Of a stretch of 5,155 nucleotides of DNA, positions 1 to 5,155 are shown piece after piece. The stretch's first letter is position 1. Each line of letters begins with the position of its first letter. The position numbers and the translations under genes were made by a program. The stretch comes from Paraglaciecola arctica (GTDB taxonomy: Bacteria; Pseudomonadota; Gammaproteobacteria; Enterobacterales; Alteromonadaceae), in the NCBI GenBank assembly GCA_003232445.1, contig QIJM01000220.1, forward strand, positions 1-5,155, read 5' to 3'. The notes beneath the pieces are model-generated. The model was not told the DNA's origin, did not search any database, and worked only from the letters and a program-made list of their open reading frames with translations.

Positions 1-1073
1 TCTTGGTTACCGGTACGAATTAATGCTTCTTTAGGGATTAATAACGCTTCGGTATCACTGCTAGTATGAATGGAAATTTGCGCAAACATATTAGGCTTGA
101 ACTCACCATTATCATTAGCAAAACGCAGTCTAACTTTCACAGTACGCGTTTTTGCATCAAGCATTGGGTAAACGTAGTCTACCTTACCACTCCATTTTTT
201 CCCCGGTAGGTAATCAAGTGTCATAGTCACGGGTGTACCTTGATGTACTTGCCCAGCTTGCCTTTCAAATACCTCTGCTTCAACCCATACTTCAGATAAG
301 TCACCAATAGACATTAACGTAGAGCCTGGCTTAACATAGAAACCTTCGCGAATTTTCAAATTTTCCACGACACCGTTTTGCGGTGCATAAAAAGTAATAT
401 TTTGCTGAACTTTTCGCGTTTTTTTCAATGCAGCAATTGCCGATACGGGTATTTGCAAAGCGACTAAGCGATTTTCTGCAGCACCCATTAAACGACTATT
501 CTTGCGGTCAAGCGCCAGCAAGAATTCTTCTTGAGCATTCACTAGCTCTGGCGAATAAATATCATAAAGGGCTTGGCCTTTTTTTACCGGATCGCCAATC
601 GCTTTAACGTAAAGTTTTTCAATCCAACCTTGCACACGCGGATGAACATGAACTAATTTATCTTGATCATAAGTGACATAACCTACGGTATCTATTTGAG
701 TATGCAGGGCTTTATATTTTGCCGTAACTGTTCGTACGCCTAAATTATTGATCACATTAGAAGAAATGCGAATAGTGCCTTTACCTTCATCAGGACCACT
801 GCCGCTATCACCATAGTAAGGAATTAAATCCATGCCCATGGGTGATTTCCCCGGTTTATCTCTTTGGTAATTCGCATCCATTGGTGCGACCCAATATAAC
901 GGCTCTTTCTTAGCACTAGTCGTACTTGGTTGACTTGCCGAACCTTCTTCTGGTGACAAAATACTTAATGCACCAAATGTTAAGATACTACCAATTACAG
1001 CACCAATAATGGTTGCTTTAAACGTTACAGGTGTTTTACTTGTTACTGCTTTTTCATTGTTAGTTGTGTTCAT
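1..1073 (-). CDS. cusB: CusB-like periplasmic adaptor of a heavy-metal RND efflux pump (3' end cut by window)
   Basis: Membrane-fusion (adaptor) subunit that would link an inner-membrane RND pump to the outer-membrane channel encoded just upstream, and probably helps load Cu(I)/Ag(I). I translated 357 residues before the window edge; E. coli CusB has about 407, so the C-terminus is missing. An N-terminal hydrophobic segment (about residues 20-39) is a signal or membrane anchor. Residues 58-89 form the heavy-metal-binding domain, with YWVAPMD and DKPGKSPMGMDLIP. Its Met65, Met79 and Met81 line up with the three methionines that bind Cu(I) in E. coli CusB. It lacks the Cys pairs seen in other versions of this domain. 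The two lipoyl/barrel-sandwich halves lie near 141-175 and 227-258, around an alpha hairpin. IGDLSDVWVEAEVFE (256-270) and the following beta-barrel segment are typical of the family. The start is supported by GGAG 7 nt upstream. It begins 2 nt after the channel gene's stop (TAATCATG), which suggests translational coupling. The family is secure; the metal (Cu/Ag) is inferred from the methionines. Confidence 0.93.
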   Translation of the reverse strand, partial: MNTTNNEKAVTSKTPVTFKATIIGAVIGSILTFGALSILSPEEGSASQPSTTSAKKEPLYWVAPMDANYQRDKPGKSPMGMDLIPYYGDSGSGPDEGKGTIRISSNVINNLGVRTVTAKYKALHTQIDTVGYVTYDQDKLVHVHPRVQGWIEKLYVKAIGDPVKKGQALYDIYSPELVNAQEEFLLALDRKNSRLMGAAENRLVALQIPVSAIAALKKTRKVQQNITFYAPQNGVVENLKIREGFYVKPGSTLMSIGDLSEVWVEAEVFERQAGQVHQGTPVTMTLDYLPGKKWSGKVDYVYPMLDAKTRTVKVRLRFANDNGEFKPNMFAQISIHTSSDTEALLIPKEALIRTGNQ

Positions 1074-1075
1074 GA

Positions 1076-2575
1076 TTATTCTCCATTTTTGGCAAACTGG
1101 CTTTGATACATCGATATATTTTGAATCTTATTGCTACCTCGCATAGCAGATTCAGCCAATGAACCAATAAATAAATAATTGAGTTCTAATAATATTTTTT
1201 GTTCTTCTACATTAATCCCTAGCTCATCTATTTCAGCATTGAGTACCGCAATGCGCGCGCGAACTACTTCAGAAAAGTCACCGTCATCATTGGTATAAGC
1301 GGTTAATGAAGCTTCAGCTTGATCATGTATTTGTGGTAAAAGTTTTGATTTATATAGTTTTTGTCTATCTTTCAAACTCAACAATCTTCCCTTACCACTT
1401 GAATAAGCACCCAGTAATTGCCTAAGTAATAATAACTTTTCAGTTTTTACCGCTTCGGTAGTTGAAATAGCAGACTGTACTTCTTGATCTTGTCGATTGT
1501 GGGTAAATAGTGGCAAATCAAACGTTACCCCTAATGAGAATAAATCAGCACGACTTCTGCCCATAAGATCATCAGCGCGATAACCATAACTTGCACTAAC
1601 TCCCCATTCTGGCAGATATTTTTGTTTAGCGATGTCGATGCCCGTTTTGGTGGCGCTTACTTTTTTATCAAGCGCAAGAATAGATGGGTGTTGACTAAGA
1701 TAGGGTAATAGCTCTTGCGATGTATGCCAGCGTGATGAGTAAACCAACTCACTATTAAGTAAATCAATTTGCGGCATTGTTTGGCTAAGCACCATGTGAT
1801 ACACAGAAAATTCAGCTATTAATGGCTGCTTGTGAGCAGCGTCTTTATTGTCGAATGACACTTGCGTTAACCATTGTGACAACATACCGTTAAAGCGGTT
1901 TTGCAGTTGCCCTAATGACTCTAATCTATCTTCTAAACGAGTTAGCTCAAGCTGCGCTCGCACAATATCTTGTTGACGAGTTTTACCTAACGCTGAGGAA
2001 TAACTAGCTTCAGCAACATCGGTCAATTGTTCAAACAAGGCTCTGTTTTTTTCAATTAAAGCAATACTTTGCTGTACTCTATAAGCATCAAGCCACAAGC
2101 TGCCAACGGTAGTAGCAACTTTGGCTTCACGGTTTTGGCGTTGAAAAGGAAACGCTTCACTTTGAATGCGTAGTTGTTGGCTTTTAAGGGCTAGTACATC
2201 ACCTCGAGGAAACATTTGCGCAATGCTTACCTTAGCTTGTGTCATGCCTTCTTGAGCAAAGTCAAAACCATCGGTGGGCAAATTGGCCAAACTTAAGGTG
2301 ACTTTAGGATCAGGCAACGTATCTGCCATAGTGCTCATTGATTCAACGGCCCGTTGTTGATGCATACTGCCCGTTAACCAAGGGTCATTTTTCTGCGCCG
2401 ATTTTATTGCTTGATCAATAGATAGCGGTACGGCTTCTCTTGGCGTTACATTGGTAGCATTGGCGTAGATAGAAAAACATAACAGACTTAAAACTGCTAC
2501 AATTTTAAATGTTGATTTACTTGAAAACTCATTATTTGAGAATATTTTAGTTAAATACATATTGTTTAAAAACAT
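1076..2575 (-). CDS. cusC: TolC-family outer-membrane efflux channel, CusC-like
   Basis: Outer-membrane factor of a tripartite efflux system, forming the trimeric channel through which the RND pump expels metal ions. It is 499 residues, slightly longer than E. coli CusC (about 457), partly because of a long N-terminal region. The signal peptide has its hydrophobic core near residues 25-37 and a likely cleavage after ANA (residue 40). The only nearby Cys (Cys33, in LSLLCF) lacks Gly/Ala/Ser before it, so unlike E. coli CusC this does not look like a lipoprotein. The mature part has the two tandem OEP halves of long, Gln/Glu/Leu-rich helices: an early LSIDQAIKSAQKNDPWL segment, and a second half with QKYLPEWGVSASYGYR and SLGVTFDLPLF, the usual strand-forming pattern. 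Met1 is chosen because GGAGG lies 4 nt upstream; Met6 has no ribosome binding site. The gene is followed by the adaptor gene after 2 nt. Family certain; the cusC assignment rests on the adaptor next door. Confidence 0.9.
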   Translation of the reverse strand: MFLNNMYLTKIFSNNEFSSKSTFKIVAVLSLLCFSIYANATNVTPREAVPLSIDQAIKSAQKNDPWLTGSMHQQRAVESMSTMADTLPDPKVTLSLANLPTDGFDFAQEGMTQAKVSIAQMFPRGDVLALKSQQLRIQSEAFPFQRQNREAKVATTVGSLWLDAYRVQQSIALIEKNRALFEQLTDVAEASYSSALGKTRQQDIVRAQLELTRLEDRLESLGQLQNRFNGMLSQWLTQVSFDNKDAAHKQPLIAEFSVYHMVLSQTMPQIDLLNSELVYSSRWHTSQELLPYLSQHPSILALDKKVSATKTGIDIAKQKYLPEWGVSASYGYRADDLMGRSRADLFSLGVTFDLPLFTHNRQDQEVQSAISTTEAVKTEKLLLLRQLLGAYSSGKGRLLSLKDRQKLYKSKLLPQIHDQAEASLTAYTNDDGDFSEVVRARIAVLNAEIDELGINVEEQKILLELNYLFIGSLAESAMRGSNKIQNISMYQSQFAKNGE

Positions 2576-2579
2576 AATT

Positions 2580-2611
2580 CCTCCAAAGGAGTTTTAATTA
2601 ACAGAATTAAA
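2580..2611 (-). promoter_or_regulatory. ribosome binding site of the channel gene with two adjacent dyads
   Basis: The ribosome binding site GGAGG (2584-2580) lies 4 nt before the ATG. The same purines are the right arm of CTCC-TTT-GGAG (2591-2581), a short hairpin that could hide the site. Just upstream, TTTAATT (2611-2605) and AATTAAA (2599-2593) form a 7-bp AT-only dyad with a 5-nt loop. The bases are certain; a role in translation control is only a possibility because both stems are weak. Confidence 0.45.
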
Positions 2612-2639
2612 TTAATTGGATGTTTTTGAACAGAGCAAG

Positions 2640-2669
2640 AAAATAAATTTCAAGGAACGTAAAAGTCAA
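2640..2669 (-). promoter_or_regulatory. possible sigma70-type promoter for the efflux genes
   Basis: On the minus strand TTGACT (2669-2664; five of six to the -35 consensus) and TATTTT (2645-2640; four of six to the -10 consensus) are separated by 18 nt. It lies between the Met/His/Cys-rich gene and the channel gene and would give a leader of roughly 55-60 nt. The long spacer and weak -10 would suit an activator-dependent promoter, but I see no clear CusR or CueR box. Since AT-rich DNA gives such matches by chance, this is tentative. Confidence 0.3.
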
Positions 2670-2734
2670 AAAATCCTAAGGCAAACACAAGGTATAAAAT
2701 GCACTACTAAATTTCGGGCACATTTATGCTGTAT

Positions 2735-3157
2735 TTAACTTAAAATTGGAGGTCTATAAAGTGATTTGAGAGTTTGGCTGGTTACCAAGTTAGAAAAGGT
2801 TGTTATTTTAACCGAAAAAACGATTAGGACATTATTACTGATATCAGCCATTAATACCGCAACACTTGAACAACTGCTGGTAAAACAACTACAAGCTTTT
2901 ACGCAACAATCATCAACCTCAGAGGATGAGATTTCTGTCATCTGATGCATGTCGTGCATGGTAGACATGTCCATTGCAGACACATCGTGTGGCTCATTTT
3001 GCCCATTGCTCGCGCTCATATTCATCATAGAATAAGACATAATAGTAGACGCAAATGTTTGGCCGACAAGAGTCAAACAAAGTAGCAACACCATTAATGT
3101 TTTAAATGAATTTACAAACACCGACACAGACAACCAACAGTTAGAATAGTTATTCAT
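2735..3157 (-). CDS. small exported Met/His/Cys-rich protein, putative metal-binding (CopL-like or similar)
   Basis: A 140-residue protein of no securely recognised family. A signal peptide is visible: Lys19, a hydrophobic core at 21-32, and probable cleavage after QTFA (residue 36). The region 40-73 is rich in Met and His (M40, M44, M45, M47, H57, M62, M64, M67, H68, M70, H71, M73). Five Cys follow in DCCVKACSCFTSSC (C84, C85, C89, C91, C96). Soft thiol, thioether and imidazole side chains at this density are typical of Cu(I)/Ag(I) handling in the periplasm. A short hydrophobic stretch (about 99-114) and a C-terminal YRPPIL follow. I recall small proteins of this shape ahead of copper-efflux genes in marine gammaproteobacteria, and CopL/DUF2946-type proteins share the overall plan, but I cannot confirm membership. 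It lies 159 nt upstream of the channel gene on the same strand. The start is uncertain: Met1 lacks a clear Shine-Dalgarno sequence, and Met22 would leave a signal peptide with no positive N-region. Confidence 0.72.
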   Translation of the reverse strand: MNNYSNCWLSVSVFVNSFKTLMVLLLCLTLVGQTFASTIMSYSMMNMSASNGQNEPHDVSAMDMSTMHDMHQMTEISSSEVDDCCVKACSCFTSSCSSVAVLMADISNNVLIVFSVKITTFSNLVTSQTLKSLYRPPILS

Positions 3158-3170
3158 GATAGTACATCAA
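3153..3170 (-). promoter_or_regulatory. imperfect palindrome over the start codon of the Met/His/Cys-rich gene
   Basis: TTGATG and CATGAA flank 6 nt and are inverted repeats at five of six positions; the right arm contains the ATG start codon. A repressor or sensor site at this place is conceivable. A TTGTTT (3186-3181) and TACTAT (3164-3159) pair with 16-nt spacing overlaps it, but would put the transcript start inside the gene, so either the promoter or the annotated start is wrong. Weak evidence. Confidence 0.2.
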
Positions 3171-3206
3171 TTTTCAACTTAAACAATAAAACAAACAATA
3201 TTAAAG

Positions 3207-3269
3207 ATCGAGTAGGATGAGGCGTTTCCGCCTCATCCTACTCACAGAACCGTACATATATTGTGGCTT
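3207..3269 (-). mobile_element. group II intron 3'-end remnant (domain V/VI-like)
   Basis: Read on the minus strand, AAGCC (3269-3265), a short spacer, then GTACGGTTC (3255-3247) resembles a domain V whose usual 34 nt has shrunk to about 23; GTACGGTTC is the typical 3' strand. A 3-nt linker TGT leads directly into a domain VI-like hairpin at 3243-3210, followed by CGAT, a fitting 3' intron end near 3207. In the bacterial introns I recall, the domain VI arms are GAGAGG...CCTACTC, leaving the branch-point A unpaired. Here the 5' arm reads GAGTAGG, so that A is paired. No reverse transcriptase/maturase gene is present. This would be a dead, internally deleted copy. The motifs are seen directly; the intron assignment comes from memory of the family. 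The alternative is an intrinsic terminator of the pepN-DUF2835 unit. Confidence 0.5.
3210..3243 (-). repeat. perfect 15-bp inverted repeat with GAAA loop; possible terminator
   Basis: The arms GAGTAGGATGAGGCG and CGCCTCATCCTACTC are exact reverse complements separated by 4 nt, which read GAAA on the minus strand (a GNRA tetraloop). It is the strongest hairpin in the window and lies 117 nt past the DUF2835 stop. On the minus strand the stem is followed by GATCTTTAATATTG, T-rich but not a clean run of T. It could end or slow transcription from pepN-DUF2835, and it also fits domain VI of a group II intron. Confidence 0.9.
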
Positions 3270-3359
3270 AATGGTGAGCAACTGGGGTAGTGTAATCTCC
3301 AACACCGTCGCCGAGGGTACCTTGTTGCTTATCGTGATGTTCTGCGTTTATCACCTTGC
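3270..3359 (-). other. gene-free, GC-richer structured block, possibly more intron debris
   Basis: Bases 3241-3360 contain 58 G+C of 120 (48%), visibly richer than the AT-rich spacers nearby. On the minus strand several short dyads can be seen: GTGAT...ATCAC just after the DUF2835 stop, GCAAC...GTTGC, and GTGT...ACAC, with CAAGGT occurring twice. One frame stays open for about 30 codons up to a TAA, but it has only a GTG as possible start, no ribosome binding site and no recognisable motif. I do not call a gene. Folded-RNA-like content directly upstream of the domain V-like motif suggests residual intron sequence, but I cannot assign an intron domain. Confidence 0.35.
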
Positions 3360-3581
3360 CTAAGCAATTTTTTCAAAACTTTTAATCTTGTTATTGTCAT
3401 CAATCACCAACCTAAACCTTCCATTGATGCCAATTGGACTGACATAGGATCGTAAATTTTTAACCGGCAACTGGATCCGTTTACCGTTGTCAGCAGTCAT
3501 AACAACGGTATTGATGCCAGGGACATAAAGTTGTTCACACAATTCATATTTGAGCGACAGGGTAAAATAAAACGTCTGCAT
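3360..3581 (-). CDS. DUF2835 family protein
   Basis: A 73-residue cytosolic protein that matches the gammaproteobacterial DUF2835 family as I remember it. It opens with MQTFYFTLSLKYELC, has a central GKRIQLPVKNLRSYVSPIGI, and then carries the conserved GINGRFRLVID with a closing KSFEKI. The length is normal for the family (about 65-75) and the gene looks intact. The function of the family is unknown, and nothing here suggests one; there is no signal peptide or membrane segment. It starts 32 nt after the pepN stop on the same strand, so it is probably co-transcribed with pepN, a pairing I recall from related genomes. The ribosome binding site is poor: only a purine run (AAGAAAAAGAAAA) precedes the ATG, which may mean low expression. 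The stop codon (TAG) abuts the intron-like remnant block. Confidence 0.88.
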   Translation of the reverse strand: MQTFYFTLSLKYELCEQLYVPGINTVVMTADNGKRIQLPVKNLRSYVSPIGINGRFRLVIDDNNKIKSFEKIA

Positions 3582-3613
3582 TTTTCTTTTTCTTAGTCCG
3601 TACTTACAAGATA

Positions 3614-5155
3614 CTAGGGCAAACTCTTGGATATTTTCTCAAATAAGTCTTTGCTTAACCCCTTTGTATCACCAATACGCATAAGTTGGTGTTGCATCAG
3701 TTGTTGTCTGAGCTTATCAACTTTTTGCCATTGTATTAAGGGCGTAATAATTCGAGCAGCAACTTGAGGGTTAACCTCATTTAATTTTATAAGATAGTCA
3801 GCTACAAATTTATAGCCAGTGCCATCAATATTGTGGAATCCAGCCACATTAAAAAAGCTAAAGGTGCCTATTAAGGCTCTCACTCTATTGGGATTATTGA
3901 TGGTGAATTGGCTGTGCCCCATCAAGATACTAATTCGCGCCAGAATGTCTGTGCGATCGGTATTAGCGTGTAATGCAAACCACTTGTCCAATACTAATGG
4001 GTCGGCATGCCATTTTTGTTCAAACGTTAACATCAGTTTTTCAAATAAGTCCAAGTCACCCAATTGCGCTGCACTCAGCACCCCCAAAGAATCAGTCATA
4101 TTATCTGCGCGACTAAACTGCTCAGTTAATAGTTGTTCAACATCAGACTGCCCTGATAGGGTCAAATACTTTAGCGCCAAATTACGCATTTTTCTTTGTT
4201 CAACTTGCTGTGACTGATAGGCATAAGGTTGTTTTTCAAACGCTGAATAATGGCTCAACCAATTGGCTTGAAATGTTTGTGCTAACGCTTTGAATAACAG
4301 TTTTCGTGACTGATTTAATGCGTCAATATCGACTGAGTCTCTTTGTTGAAACAAAGTCTCAAAACTCGGCAAAGTCAGTATCTCGGCTTTTAAAGCTAAT
4401 GATATATCCGTTGATTCAACAATAGGTTCAAATATTGATATTGTTTGATTAATTGAGGCTGTTTGTTGCTGCTCAGTTTTACCCGCTAAATTATGAATAC
4501 AATCACTAAATAGTTTTTGACCGGCATCCCAACGAGCAAATTCATCAGGTGAGCCTAACATAACTTTACCTAACTGCTGCTGACTGTATGCATAATCCAA
4601 TTTCACAGGCGCACTAAAACCGTGGAGCAAAGAAGGGATGGGCTTAGATTCTACATTTTTAAATTCGAGACTTTGTTGAGTGTCTTTTAATTCTAGAGTT
4701 GTTTGCTCTTTGTCAGTATCAGCCAAATTTAAAGGTTCAAGTTTGTCGTTCAGCAGACTAAATTGAATAGGAATGACCAAGTTTTGTTTTTCGCTCTGAA
4801 TTTGATCAAAAGTAGCAGAATGTTTCTGTTCAAATGCGATCCGATATATTTTTGAACTAGGATCGTAAGAGTCTGTCACCATAAGTTGAGGTGTACCCGA
4901 TTGACTATACCACCGCCTAAATTGTGATAAATCTTTATCATTGGCGTCTTGCATGGCTTGCACAAAATCATCACAAGTAACGGCTTGTCCATCAAAGCGT
5001 TTAAAGTACAGTTTGATACCGGCTAAAAAGCCCGTTTTACCTAATAAGGTCAATAACATTCTGATCACTTCAGCGCCTTTGTCATACACAGTGACGGTAT
5101 AGAAATTATTCATTTCAATCACTTCATCAGGCCTAATGGGGTGTGACATGGCGCT
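3614..5155 (-). CDS. pepN: aminopeptidase N, C-terminal part (5' end beyond the window)
   Basis: Zinc metallopeptidase of family M1 that removes N-terminal residues from peptides in the cytoplasm. The window holds 513 residues; the frame is open through base 5155, so the ATG at 5149 is internal. The sequence follows E. coli PepN throughout: HPIRPDEVIEMNNFYTVTVY, then FRRWYSQSGTPQLMV, FSAPVKLDY, the AEILTLPS segment, NMTDSLGVLSAAQLGD, DKWFALHA, NPNRVRALIGTF, NPQVAARIITPLI and a C-terminal DLFEKISKSL. Tyr24 of the fragment (TVYDKG) matches the transition-state-stabilising Tyr381 of E. coli PepN. With that offset the full protein would be about 870 residues, the normal length. The zinc ligands (HExxH and the distal Glu) lie upstream, outside the window. 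Approximate domains in the fragment: end of catalytic domain 1-87, beta domain 88-189, helical C-terminal domain 190-513. No frameshift seen. Upstream partner of the DUF2835 gene. Confidence 0.97.
   Translation of the reverse strand, partial: SAMSHPIRPDEVIEMNNFYTVTVYDKGAEVIRMLLTLLGKTGFLAGIKLYFKRFDGQAVTCDDFVQAMQDANDKDLSQFRRWYSQSGTPQLMVTDSYDPSSKIYRIAFEQKHSATFDQIQSEKQNLVIPIQFSLLNDKLEPLNLADTDKEQTTLELKDTQQSLEFKNVESKPIPSLLHGFSAPVKLDYAYSQQQLGKVMLGSPDEFARWDAGQKLFSDCIHNLAGKTEQQQTASINQTISIFEPIVESTDISLALKAEILTLPSFETLFQQRDSVDIDALNQSRKLLFKALAQTFQANWLSHYSAFEKQPYAYQSQQVEQRKMRNLALKYLTLSGQSDVEQLLTEQFSRADNMTDSLGVLSAAQLGDLDLFEKLMLTFEQKWHADPLVLDKWFALHANTDRTDILARISILMGHSQFTINNPNRVRALIGTFSFFNVAGFHNIDGTGYKFVADYLIKLNEVNPQVAARIITPLIQWQKVDKLRQQLMQHQLMRIGDTKGLSKDLFEKISKSLP

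Noticed and set aside
2660..2700. MerR/CueR-type operator near CCTTGTGTTTGCCTTAGG
   Set aside because: The two halves do not form a real dyad beyond 3 bp, and there is no matching 19-20 bp promoter spacer around it.
3210..3243. Reading the perfect hairpin as a simple intrinsic terminator only
   Set aside because: The stem fits, but the T tract after it is broken, and the flanking GTACGGTTC-TGT and CGAT are better explained by an intron 3' end. Kept as an alternative, since both could be true.
3271..3353. About 28-codon open frame from a GTG, minus strand, after the DUF2835 gene
   Set aside because: Very short, non-ATG start, no ribosome binding site, no recognisable motif; more likely chance in a GC-richer spacer.
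3819..4217. 132-codon plus-strand open frame
   Set aside because: It lies wholly inside pepN on the opposite strand; the pepN frame matches a known protein along its whole length, and this frame has no recognisable motif.
1..5155. CRISPR array, tRNA, toxin-antitoxin or defence genes
   Set aside because: No regularly spaced repeats, no tRNA-like cloverleaf and no such gene families seen on either strand.

Overview
The window reads as a low-GC marine gammaproteobacterium, most likely of the Alteromonadales (Colwelliaceae- or Shewanella-like). That placement is inference: it rests on a PepN C-terminus that follows the E. coli protein closely, the pepN-DUF2835 gene pair, and AT-rich spacers. All genes lie on the minus strand, so transcription runs from high to low coordinates.

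Layout in transcription order: (1) 5155-3614 is the C-terminal part of aminopeptidase N (pepN), cut by the window edge. (2) 3581-3360 is a small DUF2835 protein, 32 nt downstream of pepN and probably co-transcribed. (3) 3359-3207 has no convincing protein gene. It holds a GC-richer, hairpin-rich block that ends in what looks like the 3' end of a group II intron: a shortened domain V followed by a domain VI hairpin. The hairpin is now a perfect 15-bp stem with a GAAA loop. (4) 3206-3158 is an AT-rich promoter region. (5) 3157-2735 encodes a small exported Met/His/Cys-rich protein, probably metal-binding. (6) 2734-2576 is a leader with a possible promoter and dyads next to the ribosome binding site. 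(7) 2575-1076 is a TolC-family outer-membrane channel (CusC-like). (8) 1073-1 is a CusB-like periplasmic adaptor, starting 2 nt after the channel gene's stop codon and cut by the window edge.

Items 5, 7 and 8 form a metal-efflux module. The adaptor and the outer-membrane channel are two of the three parts of a Cus-type RND copper/silver exporter, and the inner-membrane pump gene (cusA) is expected just past base 1. The small Met/His/Cys-rich protein is a plausible periplasmic metal binder or metal-responsive accessory. Items 1 and 2 are chromosomal housekeeping genes. The intron-like remnant marks the junction between the housekeeping pair and the metal module.

I see no CRISPR array, tRNA, rRNA, intact insertion sequence or defence system. 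The most unusual items are the intron-like remnant with its apparently erased branch-point bulge and the small Met/His/Cys-rich protein.
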